A stretch of 64,000 bases of DNA. Origin: Chelatococcus sp. HY11 (GTDB taxonomy: Bacteria > Pseudomonadota > Alphaproteobacteria > Rhizobiales > Beijerinckiaceae). A program made the translations under genes and the position numbers. Location of the stretch: contig NZ_JAHBRX010000001.1 of assembly GCF_018398335.1 (NCBI RefSeq), positions 1,240,001 through 1,304,000 of the forward strand, read 5' to 3'. The first letter of the stretch is position 1. Each line of letters begins with the position of its first letter. The notes beneath the pieces were generated by a model that saw only the letters and a list, made by a program, of their open reading frames with translations, had not been told where the DNA came from and ran no database searches. Of the stretch, positions 45,286 through 54,544 are shown piece after piece.

Positions 45286-45957
45286 ATGGGCAGAACCTTC
45301 GTCATCGCTGACCTGCACGGGCGCTTTGATCTCCTCGAAGTGGCTCTGGCCGCCGTCGCAGAGCGTGCGCCGGCGGGAGGCACCGTGGTCTTTACAGGTG
45401 ATTATGTCGACCGCGGCCCCCAGAGCAGGCAGATCGTCGCGCGCTTGATGGCAGGCCCGCCGGAAGGCTGGACTTGGATCTGCCTCAAAGGCAATCACGA
45501 GGAGATGATGGTCGGCGCCTTGACGGGCACCGCCCCGTCGCAGCGATGGCTCGACAATGGCGGCCGCGAGACGTTGCAGTCCTATAGCCGGAAAGGAGGT
45601 GGGGAGGCTGACGGTGCGGTTCCCTCGGCTCATGTGGCGTGGCTTGGCGCGCTCAAGTCCCTCTATCGCGATCGCTACAGGATCTATGTCCATGCTGGCG
45701 TGGACGCGGCCTTGCCGCTGGACGCGCAGGATCCGCAGGCTTTGATCTGGATGCGCTACGCACCGGATGTGGAGGACGGACATGGTGATTTCCATGTCAT
45801 CCATGGCCATACGCCGCATAAGGACGGGCCGAGGCACTATCGCGGGCGAACCAATCTCGACACCATGGCCTGGCGGACAGGACGTCTTGTGGTGGCGGTT
45901 TTCGATGATGATCAACCCGGCGGGCCGAAGGAGCTGATCGAAATTACCGCCGCTTGA
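45286..45957 (+). CDS. Metallophosphoesterase, PrpA-type serine/threonine protein phosphatase
   Basis: A 223-residue calcineurin-like phosphatase. All metal and active-site motifs are present: VIADLHGRFDLLEVAL, VVFTGDYVDRGPQSRQI, LKGNHEEMM near residue 75, and HVIHGHTPHKDGP near 175. Size and order match bacteriophage-lambda/PrpA-type Ser/Thr phosphatases, which remove phosphate from proteins in the cytosol; diadenosine tetraphosphatase activity is an alternative in this fold. In-frame TTG (45262) and GTG (45277) starts exist upstream. Monocistronic. Confidence 0.9.
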   Translation: MGRTFVIADLHGRFDLLEVALAAVAERAPAGGTVVFTGDYVDRGPQSRQIVARLMAGPPEGWTWICLKGNHEEMMVGALTGTAPSQRWLDNGGRETLQSYSRKGGGEADGAVPSAHVAWLGALKSLYRDRYRIYVHAGVDAALPLDAQDPQALIWMRYAPDVEDGHGDFHVIHGHTPHKDGPRHYRGRTNLDTMAWRTGRLVVAVFDDDQPGGPKELIEITAA

Positions 45958-46023
45958 GGCGGGGCCTTGGCTTGAGACAGGCTCCTGGGCTGGAGCAGGT
46001 TGCCTCACGCATTCACAAGAAGA

Positions 46024-46109
46024 GCGGCAGGCTGGCTGATGGCTGCCGGCCTGCCGCGTTGTGGAGAGCCGGTACGCGGTCACGGTCCCCGGCAGGGGTC
46101 CGGCTCTCC
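46024..46109. terminator. Two hairpins in the phosphatase-degP convergent gap
   Basis: GCGGCAGGC/GCCTGCCGC (46024-46057) and GGAGAGCCGG/CCGGCTCTCC (46063-46109) are perfect 9- and 10-bp inverted pairs between two genes that converge. They probably end transcription from both sides. The rest of 45958-46277 holds no gene. Confidence 0.5.
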
Positions 46110-46277
46110 GGGGATAGGGTGTGGGTGTGGACTGGCCGCCTGTCGCCGGGACCCGAACCGTCACGGGCCGCGCCGTCTCCGGCGGTCAGGCCGGGTTTCG
46201 CGGCTGGCGGGATTTCGGGCGTGGCGAAGGGGGCCGACACGCCGCCTGCGCGGCGCGCCGTCCTCCCCCGTCAAGCC

Positions 46278-47975
46278 TTACGCCACCGGCAGGGCGACGA
46301 AGCGTGAGCCGTCCTCGGTCTTCAGGCGGAACAGCACCGCCTTGCGGCCTTCCTTCTTGACGTCGGCGATCACCTTGGTGATGTCGGCCGGCCGCTCGAC
46401 CTTGCGGCCCGAGGCCTCGACGATGACGTCGCCGGTCTTCAGGCCCCGCTCCTCGGCGGGCGAGCCGGGCTGGACGCCCATCACCACCACGCCGTCCTGG
46501 CCGGCACCGCCGACGCTGGCCGCGGGCGCCAGTTGCAGCCCGAGCTTGGCCTGGCCGGCGCCCTGCTCCTCGCCCAGCGCCGCCGTCTTCTCACCCGGCA
46601 TCGTCGCCAGCGTCAGCGCGATCTTCTGCGTCTTGCCGTCGCGCCACACCGTCAGGTCGAGCTTGGAGCCCGGCGCATGGCCGGCGATCTCCCGCGACAG
46701 GGCGCGCGCGTCACTGACCGTCTTGCCATCGAGCGCCACGATCGCATCGCCCGTCTTCAGGCCCGCCTTGGCCGCCGGACCATTGTCCTCGACGCGCGCC
46801 ACGATCGCCCCTTCCGCCTTGTCCAGCCCGAGGCCCGCCGCGATATCCGCCGTCACCGGCTGGATCTGCACGCCGATATAGCCGCGGCTCACCGCGCCCT
46901 TGTCCTTCAGCTGCTGCACCACCGACTGCACCGTCTCGGACGGGATGGCGAAGGCGATGCCGACATTGCCACCCGACGGCGAGGCGATCGCCGTGTTGAC
47001 GCCCACCACCTGGCCGGACAGGTTGAAGGTCGGGCCACCGGAATTGCCCTTGTTGATCGGCGCGTCGACCTGGATGAAGTCGTCATAGGGACCGGCCCCG
47101 ATGTCACGGCCACGCGCCGAGACGATGCCCGCCGTCACCGTGCCGCCAAGCCCGAAGGGATTGCCGACCGCCACCACCCAGTCGCCGACACGCGGGGCAA
47201 CCCCCGCCAGCGGCACATAGGGGAACGGACCCGCCTCGTCGACCTTCAGGAGCGCCAGATCCGTCTTCGGATCGGTGCCGATGACCTTGGCCGTGAGGCT
47301 GCGCCCGTCATCCATCTTCACCTGGATCTCGCTGCCCTTCTCGACCACATGGTTGTTGGTGACGACATAGCCGTCCTGGCTGATGAAGAAGCCTGAGCCC
47401 TGCGCCTCGCCGAAGCGGCGCGGCTGCTGGCGCTGGCCGCCCTGCGGCCCGCCCTCGCCACCGAAGCGGCGGAAGAACTGCTCGAAGGGGTTGTTGGGGC
47501 CACCCATGCCAGGACCCATGCCAGGACCCATGCCAGGACCCATGCCAGGACCCATGCCAGGACCCATGCCGGGACCGCCGAACTGTTCGCCGCCCTGGCC
47601 GCCGAAGCGCTGCATGCCGCCGTCATCGCGGACATTGTCGATCGCCACCTTCACCTGCACCGACACGACAGCCGGCTTCACCCGGTCGACGAGATCGGCG
47701 AAGGAGGCCTGGCCGGGCACCGTCACCGCCGGCGCCGGCGCGATCTGCTGCGCATAGGCCGGCCCATAGGGCGGGGCCACCAGACCCTGCAGCACACCCG
47801 CCGTGCCCAAGGCCGCCAGCGCAACCGCGCCCAGCAACAGCGACTTGCGCGGGCTCGACTTGCGCGCGCTCGCGTTGCGGAGGTTGGCGTTGCGCGGGCC
47901 CAACTTGCGGAGGCCCAACTTGTTGAGGCTCGACCGCGGCGTGGCAGGGCTCTGCGAATTCTTGTCCATCATCAT
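46278..47975 (-). CDS. degP: Periplasmic serine protease DegP/HtrA family
   Basis: About 565 residues: a long basic N-terminus rich in KLG/RNA/SPRK repeats, a membrane/signal segment (LLLGAVALAALGTAGVLQGL), a trypsin-like domain and two PDZ domains. The triad is visible as histidine in VVTNNHVVEK, aspartate in DPKTDLALLK and serine in NKGNSGGPTFN. PDZ1 begins SRGYIGVQIQPV; PDZ2 holds GVQPGSPAEERGLKTGDVI. The flexible loop before the protease core contains a GMGP tandem repeat. DegP degrades or refolds misfolded envelope proteins. Three consecutive ATG codons (47975, 47972, 47969) can serve as start. Confidence 0.94.
   Translation of the reverse strand: MMMDKNSQSPATPRSSLNKLGLRKLGPRNANLRNASARKSSPRKSLLLGAVALAALGTAGVLQGLVAPPYGPAYAQQIAPAPAVTVPGQASFADLVDRVKPAVVSVQVKVAIDNVRDDGGMQRFGGQGGEQFGGPGMGPGMGPGMGPGMGPGMGPGMGGPNNPFEQFFRRFGGEGGPQGGQRQQPRRFGEAQGSGFFISQDGYVVTNNHVVEKGSEIQVKMDDGRSLTAKVIGTDPKTDLALLKVDEAGPFPYVPLAGVAPRVGDWVVAVGNPFGLGGTVTAGIVSARGRDIGAGPYDDFIQVDAPINKGNSGGPTFNLSGQVVGVNTAIASPSGGNVGIAFAIPSETVQSVVQQLKDKGAVSRGYIGVQIQPVTADIAAGLGLDKAEGAIVARVEDNGPAAKAGLKTGDAIVALDGKTVSDARALSREIAGHAPGSKLDLTVWRDGKTQKIALTLATMPGEKTAALGEEQGAGQAKLGLQLAPAASVGGAGQDGVVVMGVQPGSPAEERGLKTGDVIVEASGRKVERPADITKVIADVKKEGRKAVLFRLKTEDGSRFVALPVA
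47509..47568 (-). repeat. 12-bp minisatellite encoding GMGP repeats inside degP
   Basis: Five perfect head-to-tail copies of CCAGGACCCATG (plus-strand sense) flanked by degenerate copies. The unit is a multiple of three, so copy changes keep the frame and only alter the length of the flexible LA-type loop of the protease. Confidence 0.95.
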
Positions 47976-48360
47976 CGTCTTTCCAGTCACGCTCGCACCA
48001 GGCCCAATCCCCCAGGATCCCGGCGCGGGAACGCGGATATCGCGCCCCTCTTCGCAACAGACAATGACAAACCCCCAATTACAGCACCCTCTCAAACCCA
48101 TGAATTCTTCGTAAGATTCGAGGGGGCTCGAAAGGTAATTCCATGCCATTTCCAATGATTGCTGTGGCAACCCTACGGCCAATAATCTAGAGGCTGTTGG
48201 AGCTCGCGAGGGCGCTCGGGAGTCGGTTTTGGCCGTGCGGGCAGAGATGCCCGCAGGCCGGGACGACGCCCCGGCAGGACCGATGCGGGCTCGACGGCCC
48301 AAAAGAGAAGCATTGCTTGGCAAAGCACTGCGTGACGCTGGATGTGGGAGTACGAGAGCC
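47976..48360. other. Divergent gap degP / membrane protein
   Basis: About 385 bases. It must hold the degP promoter and the promoter of the rightward membrane protein. I see AT-richer sequence around 48100-48190 but no clear sigma-32 or sigma-E boxes, and no gene. Confidence 0.4.
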
Positions 48361-48906
48361 ATGGCAAATTTTGGAACCCCCGGGGATGCCTCCGCCGGGT
48401 CTTCGCGCCATTCCAGCTTCTGGATGCGCGAACTCCCCTATCTCGCGATTCTCATCCTGACGGCCTGCGGCGTCGGCTATGTCAGCCTGACCCGCCACCC
48501 GATCCCCCTCTACTGGCAGTTCATGGCCGTTGTCATAGCGATCGTCTGCATCAGCGTCGGCTGGCCCGATGCGCCTGACGCCCGCAGCCGTTGGCGGCTG
48601 GTCTGGACGCAGGTGCTCCATTGGGGCGCGTTCCTGCTGGCGATGTATCTCGTCTTCCTGCCCAGCGTGCAGGCGATCGCCAATATCGACTCAACAGGCC
48701 TTATCATCCTGCTAATCCTGGCGCTCAGCACCTTCGTGGCCGGCGTGCATATCGGCTCCTGGCAGATGGGCGCCAATGGCGTCGTCATGGGTCTCGCGGT
48801 GCCCACCGTCGCATGGCTTGACCAGTCCGCCCTCATTCTCACACTGATCCTCGTCGTCGCGCTCGCGGCCGCAGGGGTTGTCGTCTGGTATCGGTTGCGC
48901 GGTTAG
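48361..48906 (+). CDS. Predicted integral membrane protein of unknown function
   Basis: A 181-residue protein with about five hydrophobic helices (PYLAILILTACGVGYVSLT, YWQFMAVVIAIVCISVGW, a helix with VLHWGAFLLAMYLVFLPSV, LIILLILALSTFVAGVHIG and LILTLILVVALAAAGVVVW). No family I can name with confidence. The start at 48361 is the first ATG with protein-like sequence; the frame is open further upstream. About 120 bases separate it from the DUF1345 gene, so co-transcription is plausible. Confidence 0.75.
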   Translation: MANFGTPGDASAGSSRHSSFWMRELPYLAILILTACGVGYVSLTRHPIPLYWQFMAVVIAIVCISVGWPDAPDARSRWRLVWTQVLHWGAFLLAMYLVFLPSVQAIANIDSTGLIILLILALSTFVAGVHIGSWQMGANGVVMGLAVPTVAWLDQSALILTLILVVALAAAGVVVWYRLRG

Positions 48907-49029
48907 GGAACGCCGGTGCACCGTGGAGGCGTTGTGGTCGCGGGGCCCTTGATTGCCGGCACCACAGAAGGCTCCAGCGGGGCCCACCTCCCAAAATCCT
49001 CCTGCCGTCCAACGCCGGGTGTTCGTCCG

Positions 49030-49689
49030 ATGTCCATTATCAACAGTCTGCGGGCGCGGCCGCGGATCATCATCTTCCTCGCCATCATCGTCGGGCTGGC
49101 GGCTGTCCTGCCGCATACGCTTCCCCTCTCCTCCCGGCTTCTGATCGCCTGGGATTGCGGCGCGCTCATCTATCTCTGTCTGGTTGTCCGCATGGCCTTT
49201 ACTGCGGATGTCGCGGTGATGCGCCGCCGCGCGGCCGTCGAGGATGACGGGGCCATGGCCATCCTGATGTTCACCATCTTCGCCAGCGTGATGAGCCTCG
49301 TGGCGATCGTGGTGGAATTCAGCAATGTCGGAAATCTCCCCCCGACGATCCGCAATCTGCATATCGCGCTGGCGACGGTGACGATCCTCTTCTCCTGGCT
49401 GATCGTCCACGTCAGCTTCGCGCTTCATTACGCCCACGAATACTACGCGCGGGAGAAGAGCCATCCCGGCATTCGCTTTCCATCCTCTGGCAAGAGCAAG
49501 GATTTCCAGCCGGACTATTGGGATTTCATGTATTTTTCCGCCAACCTCGGCGCGGCCGCGCAAACATCGGATATCGTGATCGAATCCCGACGTATTCGCC
49601 GCATCGTCCTCTGCCACACCGTGCTATCTTTCCTGTTCAACACCGCCATTCTCGCCATGGGGGTGAACATCGCGGCCGGAGTGATCTGA
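49030..49689 (+). CDS. DUF1345 family membrane protein
   Basis: A 219-residue membrane protein with about five helices. The family pattern is clear: LIAWDCGALIYLCLVVRM, then VTILFSWLIVHVSFALHYAH and YYAREKSHPGIRFPS, then the segment DYWDFMYFSANLGAAAQTSD and AILAMGVNIAAGVI at the end. Function is unknown; sequence resembles the pore segments of small ion-channel-like proteins only loosely. The ATG at 49030 is the start that fits the family. Confidence 0.88.
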   Translation: MSIINSLRARPRIIIFLAIIVGLAAVLPHTLPLSSRLLIAWDCGALIYLCLVVRMAFTADVAVMRRRAAVEDDGAMAILMFTIFASVMSLVAIVVEFSNVGNLPPTIRNLHIALATVTILFSWLIVHVSFALHYAHEYYAREKSHPGIRFPSSGKSKDFQPDYWDFMYFSANLGAAAQTSDIVIESRRIRRIVLCHTVLSFLFNTAILAMGVNIAAGVI

Positions 49690-49775
49690 TATGGGGTGGC
49701 GCGCCGCCTTGTGGAAAGCACCGCGATCATTCCAGACTCCTCGCTGAGATCAAACGAAAAGTACGGGCGAAAGCG

Positions 49776-50342
49776 ATGGTTGATACGGACTTTGCAGTTG
49801 AGTTCGCCCGCCTTCGGCATTTGGAGTATCTGGCCAGGCAGCATGGCAGAACCGAAGCCGAACTCTCAGCAGATGGCAGGCCCGGCTCGCCTTGCTTTCA
49901 TGAGGCGCTACATACCGCATCGTGCCTTGCTGATGCGCTGGCAAGCCTTGCGCGAAATGCCGCCGTTGTCACCGATCCGGATTTCTACCGGCTGGCGCAC
50001 AGGGCGCGGGAGAATATCTCCAATCTTTTCAGGGCGCTCGGCGCGGCTGATATCCTTGGCGACGATCAACCCGCCGATCGTATCGGAGCAGACGAACGGC
50101 TCATCAGCGCGGAGTTCGCAGGCAAGGATAACCGCGCCATCGAGCGACGGATTTCTTATCTCACGCAAGAATACCTGTCCAAGATCGCGGTCAGCGAATG
50201 CGGATGGTCTCTCTTGTTCCGTGATCCATCCGATGGACGTTTCTGGGAACTCACCCATCCCTATGGCGAACTCGAAGGGGGCGGTGCCCGACGGTTGAGC
50301 GTTATTCGGAGTGAAGACGCCGCGGGCCGTTACAGCTTGTAG
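49776..50342 (+). CDS. Imm27-type immunity protein with an N-terminal helical extension, no toxin beside it
   Basis: 188 residues. The C-terminal 75 match the Imm27 immunity family: RAIERRISYLTQEYLSKIA, then ECGWSLLFRDPSDGRFWELT and the glycine-rich ELEGGGARRLSVI. Imm27 proteins neutralise toxins of polymorphic contact-dependent systems. The first 100 residues form a separate helical domain I do not recognise (FARLRHLEYLARQHGRTEAE, HEALHTASCLADALASLA). No toxin, Rhs, or secretion gene is adjacent, so it is an orphan. The start at 49776 has only GGGCGAAAG before it; the open frame extends upstream over the DUF1345 gene. Confidence 0.78.
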   Translation: MVDTDFAVEFARLRHLEYLARQHGRTEAELSADGRPGSPCFHEALHTASCLADALASLARNAAVVTDPDFYRLAHRARENISNLFRALGAADILGDDQPADRIGADERLISAEFAGKDNRAIERRISYLTQEYLSKIAVSECGWSLLFRDPSDGRFWELTHPYGELEGGGARRLSVIRSEDAAGRYSL

Positions 50343-50415
50343 CGGCCACGTCGGGGCGCGTCCGATGCTGCAAGGCATCTGTTATGGCAGCCGTCCGTTG
50401 ATCGCTCCATGCCTC

Positions 50416-51024
50416 CTATTTCCTCGCCGCGAGATCAATGTCTTTTTCGGTGGGGCTGAGCCGTCCCACGTCGCCGATCCGCACATAGAGCTCCAGCAGC
50501 GGCGGAATCATTTTCGTCAGGGCCGCGACCATGTTCGTATTGAAGGTCTTCAGCGCGGCATCGGTTGTCGGCTTTTCCTCGGCATTCTCCACCAGAAAGG
50601 AAATCATGCCGTTCAAGGCCTGGTTCAGTTCCGCGGTCGCTTTGGGGCCTTCGGCGGTCGTGAACATGGGCAGCATCGATAATGTCTGCGCGCTGATGCG
50701 ACCCGACAACTCGTAGAGCTTGATGACTTCGGCCCTGACGTCATCGCCCGCGGAAGCCTTCTGCGCCGACATCATGAAGAGGCCCTGGAAGTCCTCCATC
50801 TTCGTGCGAAGGTCGCTGTAGTTGCGGATGACAAAGTCGGTCTTGATTTTTTGCGCCTCGAATTCCGCATTGATCCGGGGCGCCAGAAAATAGGTGCCGC
50901 TGGCCCCCATAAGGAGCATGGTGATGGTCATCCACATCGGCGTGCGGTCGGCCGCCAGGAAGCCTTTGACCGCCTCGCCGCGAGGCCGGCGCTTCAACGG
51001 TTTTTGAGGAGCAGCGTCATCCAT
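50416..51024 (-). CDS. Membrane-anchored protein of unknown function
   Basis: A 202-residue protein: a basic cytosolic tail, one membrane helix (WMTITMLLMGASGTYFLAP) near residue 32, and an all-helical outer part (LRTKMEDFQGLFMMSAQKAS, AELNQALNGMISFLVENAE, AALTKMIPPLLELYVRIGD). The layout resembles the sensor part of chemoreceptors, but no signalling domain follows. I do not recognise the family. It stands alone between the Imm27 gene and fabF. Confidence 0.7.
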   Translation of the reverse strand: MDDAAPQKPLKRRPRGEAVKGFLAADRTPMWMTITMLLMGASGTYFLAPRINAEFEAQKIKTDFVIRNYSDLRTKMEDFQGLFMMSAQKASAGDDVRAEVIKLYELSGRISAQTLSMLPMFTTAEGPKATAELNQALNGMISFLVENAEEKPTTDAALKTFNTNMVAALTKMIPPLLELYVRIGDVGRLSPTEKDIDLAARK

Positions 51025-51163
51025 TGCCAAGTGTCATCCGACGAGGTCAGGTAACCCAATAAGATAAGAAACGGGCAATGATGTAAACTTGGGCGCATGC
51101 TCGACCGTCGCCGCCGCGTGGCGGTCATTTCATTGCGGCGGGTCGGCCAAGCCGCGTGGAGGC

Positions 51164-52432
51164 TCAGATGCTTCCAAAGATGACAGACGCGTTGACACCG
51201 CCGAAGCCGAAGCCGTTGGAGAGCGCATGAGTGATGGGCTTGGCGCGCGCCTGCGGCCCGATCAGGTCGAGATCGCCCGCGAGGGGGTCGCGGTCCTCAA
51301 GGTTGAGGGTCGGCGGCAGGATGGAATTGCGCAGCGCCAGGATGCTGAAGATGGCCTCGACCGCCCCCGCCGCTCCCAACAGATGGCCGGTCGCCGATTT
51401 GGTCGAGGAGATCGAAACATCGGCATTGGGGCCGAAGATCCTGCTGATCGCCGTGAGTTCCGCCGCGTCCCCCATGGGCGTCGACGTCGCGTGGGCATTG
51501 ATATAGCCGATCTCGGACGGATCGATGCCGGCCGCGGCGATCGCAAGCCGCATGGCGCGTTGCACACCTTCGCCGTCGGCGGGGGCAGCCGCCATATGAA
51601 AGCCGTCCGAGCTCGTGCCGTAGCCGCAAAGTTCGGCCAAGGGCTCGGCGCCACGGGCCAGCGCATGGTCCAAAGCCTCGATGACCAGCATGCCGGCGCC
51701 TTCGCCCATCACGAAGCCGTCCCGTTGAACATCGAACGGCCGCGAGGCCCGTTCGGGCGCATCGTTGAAATGGGTCGACAGCGCATGCGCGGCGGCGAAA
51801 CTGCCGAGGCTGACCCGCTCGATACAGGATTCCGCGCCACCGCAGATGGCGATGTCGGCCTCGCCGTTGGCGATGAGCCGCGCGCCGTCGCCTATGGCCT
51901 GGACGCTCGCGGCGCAGGCGGTCACCGGCGCGCCGATGGGGCCCCGGAACCCGTGCCGGATCGAGACCTGCCCGGCGGCCAGATTGACCAGGAAGGAAGG
52001 GACGGTAAAGGGCGACAACCGCCGCGGGCCCTTGGTCTGCACCGTTATCATGGCTTCGCTCATGGTCGTGAAGCCGCCGATGCCTGACGCGATGATGGTG
52101 GCGGTGCGTTCCCGCTCATGCGCGCTGGCCGGGCGCCAGCCCGCCTGGATGATGGCCTCCTCGGCCGCGGTCAACGCAAGCAGGATGAAGGGGTCCATCC
52201 GCTTTTGGTCCTTGGGCGCGACCACACGATCAGGATCATGGCCCGCCTCGGGGTCGTCGGCCGTCGTCGGCACCCGCCCGCCGATCTTGGCGGTGACGTC
52301 ATAGACCATCGAATCAGGGAGGCGCCGGATGCCGGATTGGCTCGCAATAAGCCGGCTCCAGACAGGCCCCACGCCGCAGCCGAGCGGTGACACAAGCCCC
52401 AGACCGGTGACGACAATGCGGCGTTTACTCAC
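51164..52432 (-). CDS. fabF: Beta-ketoacyl-ACP synthase II (FabF-type)
   Basis: A 422-residue thiolase-fold condensing enzyme that extends acyl-ACP with malonyl-ACP. The Cys-His-His triad is visible: cysteine in GAPVTACAASVQAIGDGARL, histidine in INAHATSTPMGDAAE, and histidine in STKSATGHLLGAAGAVEAIF. KRRIVVTGLGLVSPLGCGV at the N-terminus is canonical. It is not next to acpP or fabG, so it is likely a second FabF copy with a special role. It is divergent from the cyclopropane-fatty-acid synthase gene, which hints at lipid modification. Confidence 0.93.
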   Translation of the reverse strand: MSKRRIVVTGLGLVSPLGCGVGPVWSRLIASQSGIRRLPDSMVYDVTAKIGGRVPTTADDPEAGHDPDRVVAPKDQKRMDPFILLALTAAEEAIIQAGWRPASAHERERTATIIASGIGGFTTMSEAMITVQTKGPRRLSPFTVPSFLVNLAAGQVSIRHGFRGPIGAPVTACAASVQAIGDGARLIANGEADIAICGGAESCIERVSLGSFAAAHALSTHFNDAPERASRPFDVQRDGFVMGEGAGMLVIEALDHALARGAEPLAELCGYGTSSDGFHMAAAPADGEGVQRAMRLAIAAAGIDPSEIGYINAHATSTPMGDAAELTAISRIFGPNADVSISSTKSATGHLLGAAGAVEAIFSILALRNSILPPTLNLEDRDPLAGDLDLIGPQARAKPITHALSNGFGFGGVNASVIFGSI

Positions 52433-52671
52433 CGAAAAACCACCTCCCTACCCAGAAGCATTTCGCCGCTCAGCGCGAAAACTGTAATATTCACAAATCG
52501 GAGAATGGAATAAGGCAAAATTGGTTTCCAGAGTGTGTCGCTGTCGGGAGAAGTCCGCCGAGCACCCCCGAAAGCCAGCTTCTCCATTGAACGATGTCGA
52601 GAGCGCTTGCAAGTGATTGGTTTGGCGTCAAGACTGCCGCCGAGCACGGGAGGCGTGGGAATGGGGACGAG

Positions 52672-53901
52672 ATGCTGCTGCTGTCCAATCTTTTGACCAA
52701 ATTCATCCGCAACGGGACCATGCATCTGACCGATGCGAACGGAAAGCTGCAGGTCTTCGGTGGCAAGGGACCCGGGCCGGACGTTCATGTACGGCTCCAT
52801 GACAAGGCGCTTCACACCAAGCTCTTTTTCAATCCCGAGCTCCACGCCGGTGAAGCCTATATGGATGGCACGCTCACGTTTGGCGAAGGCTCCACAATCT
52901 ACGATTTCCTCTATCTGTTTTCCATCAACCGTGCCGGTCTCGGCGCCCACCAATCGCAGAAGCTGCTGCGGACATTATGGCGCGGCCTGAAACGTCGCCA
53001 GCAGGCCAATCCCGCCAAAGTTGCCGCAGCCAACGCGCGCCATCACTACGATCTTTCAACGGATCTCTATCGTCTCTTTCTGGATGAGGGCTTGAACTAT
53101 TCCTGTGCCTTCTTCGAAGACCCAGAGACCGACACGCTCGAAGAGGCCCAGAGAAACAAGCTCAGGCGTATCGCCGCCAAACTCAAGCTCGAGCCCGGCA
53201 TGCGTGTCGCGGAAATCGGCTCGGGCTGGGGCTCCCTGGCCATTGAACTGGCGCAGAGCGGCGCGCACGTCACGGCTATCAATGTCTCGCCCGAACAGCT
53301 GCGTATCGCGCGTGAGCGCGCGGCGGCCGCGGGCGTCGCTGATCGCATCGAATTCCGCGAGCTCGATTATCGGGCACTGGAGGGGCGTTTCGACCGCGTG
53401 GTTTCGGTCGGGATGATGGAACATGTGGGCATCGGCCATTTCGACGACTATTTTGCGAAGATCGCCTCGCTCCTGGGAGAGGATGGCTACGCCTTCGTCC
53501 ATTGTATCGGACGCATGACGCCGCCTGGCACCACAGGGCCGTTCATCCGCAAATACATCTTCCCCGGCGGTTATGTTCCGGCCCTGTCGGAGGTATTCGC
53601 GGCGACCGAGCGGGTGGGGATGTGGGTCGCGGACATGGAAGTGCTGCGTCTACACTACTACTACACCATCAAGCATTGGCGCGAGCGCTTCGAGGCGCGC
53701 CGGGACGAGGCGGCGTCTCTCTACGACGAGCGCTTCTGCCGGATGTGGGAGTTCTACCTCGTCGCTGTCGAGCTCGGCTTTCTCAATGGCTCCAACATGG
53801 TGTTCCAGCTGCTGTTGTCCCAGAAGCGCGATGCGGTGCCAATCGTGCGTGACTTCATGGTCAATGAGCTGAGGGCAGTTCGGGCCAACGCCTATGGGTA
53901 G
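52672..53901 (+). CDS. cfa: Cyclopropane-fatty-acyl-phospholipid synthase
   Basis: A 409-residue SAM-dependent enzyme that turns cis double bonds of membrane phospholipid chains into cyclopropane rings. The N-terminal lipid domain (LFFNPELHAGEAYMDGTLTF) precedes the methyltransferase core: HYDLSTDLYRLFLDEGLNYS, AEIGSGWGSLAIELAQSG (SAM site near residue 180), VSVGMMEHVGIGHFDDYF, and FPGGYVPALSEV. The start at 52672 follows GGGGACGAG. The gene overlaps the following acetyltransferase gene by 8 bases. Confidence 0.95.
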   Translation: MLLLSNLLTKFIRNGTMHLTDANGKLQVFGGKGPGPDVHVRLHDKALHTKLFFNPELHAGEAYMDGTLTFGEGSTIYDFLYLFSINRAGLGAHQSQKLLRTLWRGLKRRQQANPAKVAAANARHHYDLSTDLYRLFLDEGLNYSCAFFEDPETDTLEEAQRNKLRRIAAKLKLEPGMRVAEIGSGWGSLAIELAQSGAHVTAINVSPEQLRIARERAAAAGVADRIEFRELDYRALEGRFDRVVSVGMMEHVGIGHFDDYFAKIASLLGEDGYAFVHCIGRMTPPGTTGPFIRKYIFPGGYVPALSEVFAATERVGMWVADMEVLRLHYYYTIKHWRERFEARRDEAASLYDERFCRMWEFYLVAVELGFLNGSNMVFQLLLSQKRDAVPIVRDFMVNELRAVRANAYG

Positions 53902-54484
53902 CACCACGGCTTCCGGCGCGCGGAGGGATGACGAGCCAGCAATCGTCGTCCGGCCTGCTATGATCCCGGATGTCGAGGGCATTGCAACCGTTCATGTCCA
54001 AGCCTGGCATGAGACCTACACGGGGCTGATCCCCGAGGCCGTACTATCCGCCTTGTCCATCAGCGACCGTGCGGCACGGTGGCGGGCTATTCTCCGCCGG
54101 ACGCAGCAAGACAAGACAGCGGCTGCGTTCGTGGCTGAATGCGGAGGACAGATTGTCGGCTTCGCGTCCGGGGATCCGCAGCGGACATCGTCGCTGCGTG
54201 AACTCAGCTTCACGGGCGAGATTGGCGCCATTTATGTCCTGCGGGCGCACCAGCGGGCCGGCATAGGCCGCGCGCTCATGGCATCGGTCGCCGGCGCCCT
54301 GCGTAGTCAAGGACATGAAGGCTTGAGCCTGTGGGTCCTTAGCAGCAACCTGCCGGCGCGCGGCTTCTACGAGAGCCTGGGTGGCCGCCTGGTTGGTGAG
54401 CGGGAGGAACAACGAGGCGATGCAATCCTCGCCGAGGTCGCTTATGGGTGGCGGGATCTGCGCCCATTGCTCGCCCGCGCGTGA
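53894..54484 (+). CDS. GNAT-family N-acetyltransferase
   Basis: A 196-residue acyltransferase. The acetyl-CoA site is seen as AIYVLRAHQRAGIGRALM near residue 120, preceded by GGQIVGFASGDPQ and followed by LWVLSSNLPARGFYESLGG. The N-terminal IVVRPAMIPDVEGIATVHVQ and AWHETYTGLIP match a common GNAT subgroup whose members are annotated without proven substrate. The ATG lies within the cfa stop region, so translation is coupled. Confidence 0.88.
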   Translation: MGSTTASGARRDDEPAIVVRPAMIPDVEGIATVHVQAWHETYTGLIPEAVLSALSISDRAARWRAILRRTQQDKTAAAFVAECGGQIVGFASGDPQRTSSLRELSFTGEIGAIYVLRAHQRAGIGRALMASVAGALRSQGHEGLSLWVLSSNLPARGFYESLGGRLVGEREEQRGDAILAEVAYGWRDLRPLLARA

Positions 54485-54544
54485 TCGAGCGAGCGAAGGC
54501 TTCCAGAATCTAGACAGGTCCCTGAAGCCTTCGCCTGTCGCGGC

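Noticed and set aside
45031-46164. A 377-codon minus-strand frame across the phosphatase gene
   Set aside because: The plus-strand phosphatase has all catalytic motifs; the antisense frame shows none.
47509-47568. The 12-bp tandem repeat as a CRISPR or regulatory array
   Set aside because: There are no spacers, and the unit is in frame inside degP.
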